Below, in pieces: positions 1 to 5,613 of a stretch of 13,251 bases of DNA. A program made the position numbers and the translations under genes. The stretch lies in NCBI GenBank assembly GCA_001796785.1, contig MGNL01000113.1:1-13251 (forward strand), given 5' to 3'. A model generated the notes under the pieces. That model was not told where the DNA came from. It searched no databases and saw only the letters and a list, made by a program, of their open reading frames with translations. Position 1 is the first letter of the stretch. Every line of letters starts with the position of its first letter. Source of the DNA: Chloroflexi bacterium RBG_16_51_16. GTDB lineage: Bacteria; Chloroflexota; Anaerolineae; Anaerolineales; Villigracilaceae.

Positions 1-102
1 GCCGATAAAACCCAGGCCGTAGACAGGTTGCCCGCCGGCGTTGTTGACCACTTTGGTCACTGGACGTGGTTCGGATCTGGTTGCAGTTGTTTCGGTGTTC
101 AT
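1..102 (-). CDS. Start of a small hypothetical protein (partial, runs off the left edge)
   Basis: The first 34 codons of a minus-strand gene are visible, starting at the ATG at 102-100. The start is supported by an AAGGA Shine-Dalgarno sequence at 114-110, about 7 bases upstream. The visible N-terminus is polar and Thr/Arg-rich (MNTETTATRSEPRP), followed by a Gly-rich stretch and the hydrophobic motif VYGLGFIG at the edge. That layout resembles short bacterial membrane proteins with a polar N-terminal tail leading into a transmembrane helix, but this is only an impression. I cannot name a family. A weak -10-like TATACT lies at 138-133 on the minus strand without a convincing -35. The gene reads in the same direction as the tRNA-Lys gene upstream of it. 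Confidence 0.6.
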   Translation of the reverse strand, partial: MNTETTATRSEPRPVTKVVNNAGGQPVYGLGFIG

Positions 103-346
103 CGATTTATCCTTTATGTTATTTAATTCACAAGTATATACGCTGCGTGTGGGAAATGGTTTCGAATCTTCGCTTTGATCACCTAGAACTTTATATATCC
201 CAGTCCAATAATTCAACAAGGTCCAAAGCTACGCCAAAAGCTCTGAATAATACTGGGTTTTCCGTCTCGATTTCCCCTACGATCTCTTGTATTCGAGCAC
301 CAGGAAGAACTGACGGCCCGACTACAAGAGTGTCTGATTATTTAAG
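103..346. other. Gap between the small gene and tRNA-Lys, no confident gene
   Basis: About 244 bases without a gene I can defend. On the minus strand positions 337-194 stay open for 48 codons, with a TAA at 193-191, and the translation looks protein-like (for example NPVLFRAFGVALDLVELL). It has no ATG, GTG or TTG start and begins just after an in-frame TAA next to the tRNA 3' end. It may be the tail of a decayed gene or chance. No intrinsic terminator is visible behind the tRNA. The segment just ahead of the small gene must hold that gene's leader and possibly its promoter. Confidence 0.5.
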
Positions 347-418
347 TGAGCGCGGAGAGATTCGAACTCTCAACCAATGGCTTAAAAGGCCACTGCTCTG
401 CCGTTGAGCTACGCGCCC
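347..418 (-). tRNA. tRNA-Lys (anticodon UUU)
   Basis: The minus strand folds into a complete 72-nt cloverleaf. The acceptor stem GGGCGCG (418-412) pairs with CGCGCTC (354-348), with one G-U pair. The D arm is GCTC-AACGGCA-GAGC and contains the conserved GG. The anticodon arm is GTGGC-CTTTTAA-GCCAT, with TTT at positions 34-36. The variable loop has 5 nt, and the T arm is GAGAG-TTCGAAT-CTCTC. The discriminator base is A (347). The 3' CCA is not encoded, since the next bases read CTT, so it must be added by the CCA-adding enzyme. The anticodon decodes AAA and AAG as lysine. The gene stands alone and is divergent from rpoC. Confidence 0.95.
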
Positions 419-513
419 TTGACCCTTTGCTTCCTTCGATCCCTCAGGCTGATAAAACAGGAAACCGATCGCTCAGAGTTACCGAAGGAAGGTTTTTCAG
501 CAAAGCGATTTGC

Positions 514-522
514 ATTCTATCA
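514..522 (-). promoter_or_regulatory. Possible extended -10 promoter for tRNA-Lys
   Basis: On the minus strand the sequence TGATAGAAT fits an extended -10 element (TG-n-TAGAAT), about 95 bases upstream of the mature tRNA 5' end. No good -35 is visible, as expected for extended -10 promoters. It would give a 5' leader of roughly 85-90 nt for RNase P to remove. This rests on sequence match only. Confidence 0.3.
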
Positions 523-579
523 TGCTTCTACGGGAAGAGATCTTTCCTTTTATACTAGAATACTCTACCACCTCCCGTC

Positions 580-607
580 TTGACGGGCATGTCGTTTCGC
601 TTATAAT
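580..607 (+). promoter_or_regulatory. Sigma-70-type promoter upstream of rpoC
   Basis: TTGACG (580-585) and a perfect TATAAT (602-607) are separated by 16 bases, which is a strong match to the housekeeping sigma consensus. Transcription should begin near 613-615 and read rightward into rpoC, giving a leader of about 184 nt. The leader contains a strong hairpin at 642-676. No other gene lies between this promoter and rpoC, so the promoter makes rpoC transcription independent of whatever is upstream. Confidence 0.8.
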
Positions 608-641
608 AGGACGGTTGGAAGGTACAATCCAGAATTGTTTA

Positions 642-690
642 GCAAGCGCTTGAGAGAAACCTCTCAGAGCGCTTGCCTTTGTTTGTCTCC
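642..690 (+). terminator. Terminator-like hairpin in the rpoC leader
   Basis: GCAAGCGCT-TGAGAG (642-656) pairs with CTCTCA-G-AGCGCTTGC (661-676) around an AAAC loop. This gives 15 base pairs with one bulged G. It is followed by a T-rich but interrupted tail (CTTTGTTTGTCTCC, 677-690). It starts only about 28 nt after the predicted transcription start and ends about 120 nt before the rpoC start codon. The tail is poorer than a canonical U tract, so it may terminate only part of the transcripts, act as an attenuator, or simply shape and stabilise the leader. On the minus strand no T tract follows it. Confidence 0.6.
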
Positions 691-797
691 CGCACAGGTA
701 GACTACACGCTATCCAAGACGTCTAATTGCTATCGAATGGGACGATTATTGCATCCCGCTGTTCATCAAGTCACAATTTATATCTGGGAGAAGACCC

Positions 798-3700
798 GTG
801 GAAACTAAAGGTTTAACCGCCCTGCGTATTGGCCTGGCCTCGCCTCAAACGATCATGTCCTGGTCTTATGGTGAAGTCCTCAAACCGGAGACGATCAATT
901 ATCGTCGTCTGCGTCCCGAAAAGGACGGGCTTTTCTGTGAAGCAATTTTTGGCCCAACTCGGGACTGGCAGTGTTACTGCGGAAAATATAAAAATCCGCG
1001 TTACAAAGGCATTATCTGTGACAAATGTGGCGTTGAGGTGACCCGCGCCGCAGTCCGCCGTGAGAGGATGGGCCATATCGCCCTCGCTACTCCCGTCGCC
1101 CATATTTGGTATACACGCCGCATCCCATCCCAGCTGGGTATGCTGTTGGATATTTCACGCCGTAACCTGGACCGGGTTCTCTATTTTGCACAATATGTCG
1201 TAACCTATGTGGATGAAGAATCTCGCCAGAAAGCCCTTAAACGCCTCGAGGACGAGATCTCGGTGTCTGAACGCGAACAAGCCAATGTCGTTAACGCCAA
1301 GATCGCTGAGATTAAAACCAATCGCGATCAGAAATTGGCTGACCTGAATCATAAGCGCACGACACTTGAACAGAACTACGATGAATATCTTGCCGAACAG
1401 CTCGACCCGATCATCAAAGAAGGTCAGAAACTCGAAAAATTATTGCAGTCCCAGATGGGTGAACACGCCAAGAAGGCAGTGATTTTTGAGTCTTCCGGCG
1501 AAAAGATCCTAGATACAGGCGACAAGGTAAACGCGAAGCACATCAGCCAGGTGCAGAAGATCGTCCAGAAAAAATTAGAGGCACTTGATGTGGAATTGAG
1601 GGGTAAGAAAGACCAGCAGATCGATGAAATGAAAACACAGTCGGCTGTGGTCAAAGCCCAGGGGGAACAGGATATGGAAATCCTGCGCAATGACCTCGAG
1701 AACCAGGTCTCCTTCTCATCCAACAATACTTCCCGTTTGCGGGATGAATTGCTGGAGCTGCGGCCGTTCACATTCATCAGCGAGATCCGGTTCCGTGAAT
1801 TAAAACAGCGCTGGGGTCAGGTATTCCGCGCCGATATGGGTGCGGAAGCCTTCTTCGACATTCTCGGCCGGCTTGATCTTGATAAGCTGGCAGAAGAATT
1901 ATGGAAGGAAGTCCGCACGACCAAGTCCAAGCAAAAACGGAAGAAGGCGACCACCCGGCTTAAAGTTGTGGAAGCTTTCCGTCGGTCGGGTAACAAGCCG
2001 GAATGGATGATCCTTACCGTCCTACCGGTCATCCCGCCTGACCTGCGTCCGATGGTCCAGTTAGACGGAGGTCGCTTCGCTACCTCGGACCTGAACGATC
2101 TTTACCGGCGTGTTATTAATCGCAACAACCGATTGAAGCGCCTCCTTGAACTCGGCGCACCGGATGTGATCATCCGCAATGAAAAGCGCATGCTCCAGGA
2201 GGCAGTGGACAGCCTGATCGATAATTCGCAGCGAGGCAAGGCGCTTTCCCGCCGCGGCCGTCGCGAGCTTAAATCCCTTAGTGACATGCTTAAGGGCAAG
2301 AAAGGTCGTTTCCGACGCAACCTGCTCGGTAAACGCGTGGACTATTCCGGTCGGTCGGTGATCGTCGTCGGTCCACAGCTGAAGTTAAACCAGTGCGGTC
2401 TTCCTAAAAGCATGGCCCTCGAGCTCTACCGGCCGTTCGTGATCGCCCGCCTTGTTCAAAATAATTACGCAGCCAATGTCAAAGGCGCCCGGCGGCTGAT
2501 CGAACGGAACCGGCCGGAAGTGTGGGAAGCCCTGGAGGCGGTCATCACCGAACGCCCTGTCCTGCTCAACCGTGCCCCCACCCTACACCGTCTGGGTATC
2601 CAGGCATTCGAACCGATCCTCATTGAAGGATCTGCCATTCAACTGCATCCGTTGGTGACCACGGCTTTCAACGCAGACTTCGACGGGGATCAAATGGCTG
2701 TGCATGTCCCGCTTTCGCAAAAAGCAGTCCAGGAAGCGCGTGATTTGATGCTGGCTTCCCGCAACTTGCTCAAACCAGCCGATGGTGAACCGATCATCTC
2801 TCCATCGAAAGATATGGTGCTGGGTGTCTATTACCTCACGATGAAGCACCAGGCCGCCCATCCCGGTGACGGGCGTGCCTTCGCCGATATAGACGAGGTT
2901 GAACTTGCTTATGAGCTGGGGCAATTGGAGATACACAGTGAGATCAAACTGCTTACCTCTACCTGGTTTAATGATAAAGATGAACGTCTCGAACAACCTG
3001 TAAATCGCATCATTGAAACAACGGTTGGCCGGGTCTTATTTAACCGCATCCTGCCTGATGAGGTTCGGTTCGTGAACCATAAACTGGATAAGGGCGGAGT
3101 CAAAGACTTGATCGCCGAAGTGTATGAATTGTGCGGCCAGGATGTCACTACCCAGGTTGCCGATCAGATCAAAACGTTGGGATTTGAATACGCCATGAGA
3201 TCCGGCACTACCTTGGCTGTAGCGGATATTTCGATCCCGCCAGAACGCAAACTCATCATCGAGGAAGCCCTCAAACAGGTCGAAGTGGTCACCCGTGATT
3301 TCCGTAGAGGTTTGCTTACCGAACAGGAAAAGAACGAACGTGAGATCGAGATCTGGCAGGCGACCACGGACCTGGTTGCCGACGCGGTTAAAAAACACAT
3401 GGATCCGGATGGCAATCTTTCAACCATGGCTACGTCCGGCGCGACCAAGGGTGGTTTTTCCACCATCTCTCAACTCGCCGGCATGCGCGGGTTGATGGCG
3501 GATCCATCCGGACGAATCATCCCGATGCCCATCCGTTCGAATTTCCGCGAAGGTTTGACCGCCCAGGAATATTTCATCTCCACCCACGGCGCACGGAAAG
3601 GCCTGGCGGACACCGCTCTACGGACAGCGGACGCCGGTTACCTCACCCGAAGATTGGTGGATATTGCGCAGGACATCATTATCAATGAACAGGATTGCGG

Positions 3701-5048
3701 CACCCGGGATGGTCTGTGGATCCGTAAATCGGACGATATCGCCGGGCAGTCCATGACGAACCGCATGTACAGCCGCCTGTTGGCTGAGCGGGTGCTTCAT
3801 CCCAAGACTGGTGAGGTGCTTGGTGAATATAATGATGAGATCGGTCACGAACAAGCCCGCTCGATAGCCGCTGCTGGTGTCACCGAGGTTAAGGTCCGTT
3901 CGCCACTCACCTGTGAATTGACCCACGGGATATGTGCCAGCTGTTATGGCATCGACTTGGGTCGCGGCAAGACGGTGGAGCTTGGTTCTGCAGTCGGCAT
4001 TGTCGCCGCCCAATCCATCGGCGAGCCTGGTACGCAACTCACCCTGCGCACCTTCCATACCGGTGGTGTAGCCGCAGGCGGCGCGGACATCACTACGGGT
4101 TTGCCCCGCGTAGAGGAACTGTTCGAAGCCCGCAAACAACCCAAAGGTGAAGCTCTCGTTGCTGAGATCAACGGCACGGTTCGGATATTGATCTCAGAAA
4201 AGTACACCGACCTCCGCGAAGTCAGGATCGTGCATTCGGAAATGGTCCACGATGAATACGCCGTTCCCGAAGGTTGGAAATTTGTCGTCAAGGATGAGGC
4301 GGAAGTTAAGGTCGGAGACCTGCTCACCTCCAAGGACGAAGCCACCATTGTCTCCCAGCATGCCGGTCGCGTGGCAGTGGATAAGAGACAGCACAAGATC
4401 CTGGTCTCCTATGAACAGCGGGAGGAAAAGGTTGAGGAAATACCCACGACCGCGCGCCTGCTGGTGAAGGATGGTGATCAGGTGGAAGCCGGTCAGGCTC
4501 TAACCGAGGGTTCGCTCAATCCCCACCGGGTGCTCCGTATCCAGGGCCGCGAAGCCTGCCAGATCTACCTTTTGAACGAGGTTCAAAAAGTCTATCGTTC
4601 ACAGGGACAGAATATTCATGACAAACACTTTGAGGTCATCATCCGCAAGATGATGAGCAAGGTGCAGGTTACCCGGCCGGGCGATACCAAATATCTCCCC
4701 GGAGATGCCGTGGACCGGTTGGAGATACGCAGAATCAATGAGCAGCTGATCGTAGATGGAAAGCAGGCTGCCAAGTTCCAGGAAGTCCTGCTGGGGGTGA
4801 CCAAAGCCTCGCTCAGCACAGACTCATTCCTGTCCGCTTCCTCCTTCCAGCACACCATCAAGGTGCTGGCCGGCGCTGCCATTGGCTCAACGACGGATCC
4901 ATTGTTCGGCTTGAAGGAGAATGTGATCATCGGCAAGTTGATCCCGGCCGGAACGGGTTTTGTCCCCGACCGCTTCAAGGAAGGCAACGGTGGTGAGGTA
5001 GGTTCGTCCCAGTGGATTGAAATACAAGATACGAGCCCCGGGGATTAG
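798..5048 (+). CDS. rpoC: DNA-directed RNA polymerase subunit beta'
   Basis: This is the largest catalytic subunit of RNA polymerase, building the active centre together with RpoB. The start is GTG at 798, with GGGAG at 786-790 as the ribosome site. The N-terminal zinc-binding cysteines are C59, C61, C74 and C77. Residues about 141-320 form a Lys/Glu/Gln-rich coiled coil that is absent from E. coli RpoC. The catalytic NADFDGD motif follows, with Mg-binding D627, D629 and D631. The bridge helix starts near F916. The second zinc site is C967, C1039, C1046 and C1049. The trigger-loop core is L1083, R1084 and H1087. The C-terminal LKENVIIGKLIPAGTG motif is present. At 1416 aa it is near E. coli length overall, but its active-site motif is shifted about 167 residues later. 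No rpoB lies upstream. The gene has its own promoter and a terminator. Confidence 0.98.
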   Translation: METKGLTALRIGLASPQTIMSWSYGEVLKPETINYRRLRPEKDGLFCEAIFGPTRDWQCYCGKYKNPRYKGIICDKCGVEVTRAAVRRERMGHIALATPVAHIWYTRRIPSQLGMLLDISRRNLDRVLYFAQYVVTYVDEESRQKALKRLEDEISVSEREQANVVNAKIAEIKTNRDQKLADLNHKRTTLEQNYDEYLAEQLDPIIKEGQKLEKLLQSQMGEHAKKAVIFESSGEKILDTGDKVNAKHISQVQKIVQKKLEALDVELRGKKDQQIDEMKTQSAVVKAQGEQDMEILRNDLENQVSFSSNNTSRLRDELLELRPFTFISEIRFRELKQRWGQVFRADMGAEAFFDILGRLDLDKLAEELWKEVRTTKSKQKRKKATTRLKVVEAFRRSGNKPEWMILTVLPVIPPDLRPMVQLDGGRFATSDLNDLYRRVINRNNRLKRLLELGAPDVIIRNEKRMLQEAVDSLIDNSQRGKALSRRGRRELKSLSDMLKGKKGRFRRNLLGKRVDYSGRSVIVVGPQLKLNQCGLPKSMALELYRPFVIARLVQNNYAANVKGARRLIERNRPEVWEALEAVITERPVLLNRAPTLHRLGIQAFEPILIEGSAIQLHPLVTTAFNADFDGDQMAVHVPLSQKAVQEARDLMLASRNLLKPADGEPIISPSKDMVLGVYYLTMKHQAAHPGDGRAFADIDEVELAYELGQLEIHSEIKLLTSTWFNDKDERLEQPVNRIIETTVGRVLFNRILPDEVRFVNHKLDKGGVKDLIAEVYELCGQDVTTQVADQIKTLGFEYAMRSGTTLAVADISIPPERKLIIEEALKQVEVVTRDFRRGLLTEQEKNEREIEIWQATTDLVADAVKKHMDPDGNLSTMATSGATKGGFSTISQLAGMRGLMADPSGRIIPMPIRSNFREGLTAQEYFISTHGARKGLADTALRTADAGYLTRRLVDIAQDIIINEQDCGTRDGLWIRKSDDIAGQSMTNRMYSRLLAERVLHPKTGEVLGEYNDEIGHEQARSIAAAGVTEVKVRSPLTCELTHGICASCYGIDLGRGKTVELGSAVGIVAAQSIGEPGTQLTLRTFHTGGVAAGGADITTGLPRVEELFEARKQPKGEALVAEINGTVRILISEKYTDLREVRIVHSEMVHDEYAVPEGWKFVVKDEAEVKVGDLLTSKDEATIVSQHAGRVAVDKRQHKILVSYEQREEKVEEIPTTARLLVKDGDQVEAGQALTEGSLNPHRVLRIQGREACQIYLLNEVQKVYRSQGQNIHDKHFEVIIRKMMSKVQVTRPGDTKYLPGDAVDRLEIRRINEQLIVDGKQAAKFQEVLLGVTKASLSTDSFLSASSFQHTIKVLAGAAIGSTTDPLFGLKENVIIGKLIPAGTGFVPDRFKEGNGGEVGSSQWIEIQDTSPGD

Positions 5049-5106
5049 TCTATACCCGCCGAATAACTCCATTTCCACTGGATGGAAGTGAACTCAGAGA
5101 TACATA

Positions 5107-5138
5107 CAAGCAGCCGTGTTACGGCTGCTTGTTTTTTT
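5107..5138 (+). terminator. Intrinsic terminator of rpoC
   Basis: CAAGCAGCCG (5107-5116) pairs perfectly with CGGCTGCTTG (5122-5131) around a TGTTA loop, followed by seven T (5132-5138). This is a textbook Rho-independent terminator, 58 bases after the rpoC stop. It ends just 24 bases before the next start codon. Confidence 0.92.
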
Positions 5139-5162
5139 CATCTTAAATTCACGAGGTATGAA

Positions 5163-5456
5163 ATGAAGATTTTAGCACTTGAAGAGGAGATCGAGGGAGT
5201 AGCTCTGGAAGAATTTCACCCCTACCTGCAGGCGGAAGCCAGACAGGTCTGGAGTCTGGTTCAATCCGGTGTATTGAGGGAAATCTATTTCCGGCAGGAT
5301 CGATCGAGTTCAGTGTTGGTTTTGGAATGTGATAGCGTTGCTGAAGCCGGCCGGGTGTTGAGTACACTGCCTCTCGTACAAAACTCCCTGATTCGCTTTG
5401 AGCTCATTCCTGTAAAACCTTATCCCGGATTTTCTAGGTTATTCAACGAACCGTGA
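5163..5456 (+). CDS. Small dimeric alpha/beta-barrel protein, muconolactone-isomerase/YCII-like
   Basis: This encodes 97 aa starting at ATG 5163, with GAGG (5153-5156) at the right distance. An in-frame ATG at 5082 is rejected because it would place the rpoC terminator inside the coding region. The protein starts MKILALEEEIEG and shows a helix (EEFHPYLQAEARQVWSLVQ), a strand pair around VLREIYFRQD and SSVLVLECDS, a second helix (VAEAGRVLSTLPLV) and a final strand (IRFELIPVKPYPGF). This beta-alpha-beta pattern is typical of ferredoxin-like stress-responsive or muconolactone-isomerase-type domains, which are often annotated only by fold. A catabolic isomerase role is not supported, because no aromatic-degradation genes are near. 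Its true substrate is unknown. It lies between rpoC and gyrA on the same strand, and no obvious promoter of its own is seen. Confidence 0.75.
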   Translation: MKILALEEEIEGVALEEFHPYLQAEARQVWSLVQSGVLREIYFRQDRSSSVLVLECDSVAEAGRVLSTLPLVQNSLIRFELIPVKPYPGFSRLFNEP

Positions 5457-5476
5457 CATATTGATACGGTAGCCAC

Positions 5477-5505
5477 TTGACTGTGCATGTCTTTCCACTT
5501 AAGAT
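5477..5505 (+). promoter_or_regulatory. Sigma-70-type promoter for gyrA
   Basis: TTGACT (5477-5482) and TAAGAT (5500-5505) are separated by an ideal 17-base spacer. Transcription should begin near 5512, leaving a leader of about 100 nt before the gyrA ATG. The promoter lies just after the stop of the 97-aa gene, so gyrA does not depend on read-through. Confidence 0.65.
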
Positions 5506-5554
5506 TGCATCGCTTTTGAATCGAATAATACAATTGGAACACGATCATAACGTG

Positions 5555-5584
5555 CACAAGGGAGACATCGCAATTCCCTTGGTG
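5555..5584 (+). other. Hairpin in the gyrA 5' leader
   Basis: CAC-AAGGGA (5555-5563) pairs with TCCCTT-G-GTG (5575-5584), giving 9 base pairs with one bulged G and an 11-nt loop. It lies 29 bases upstream of the gyrA start codon and about 18 bases before the ribosome site. No U tract follows, so it is not a terminator. A role in mRNA stability or translation control is possible but unproven. Confidence 0.4.
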
Positions 5585-5613
5585 ACCTTTGCGTTTAATT
5601 CCTGGAGTTGATC

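Noticed and set aside
66..407. 113-codon plus-strand frame
   Set aside because: It runs through the antisense of the tRNA-Lys gene and the start of the small minus-strand gene, and its product has no protein-like features.
3618..4139. 173-codon minus-strand frame inside rpoC
   Set aside because: It is a shadow of the rpoC coding strand, which carries the conserved zinc site and trigger loop here.
5082..5162. Earlier in-frame ATG for the 97-aa gene
   Set aside because: It would code through the rpoC intrinsic terminator and adds an unlikely N-terminus. The ATG at 5163 has a proper GAGG site.
5608..5613. TTG start for gyrA
   Set aside because: It lies only one base after the GGAG ribosome site, whereas the ATG at 5614 has the right spacing and the usual GyrA N-terminus.
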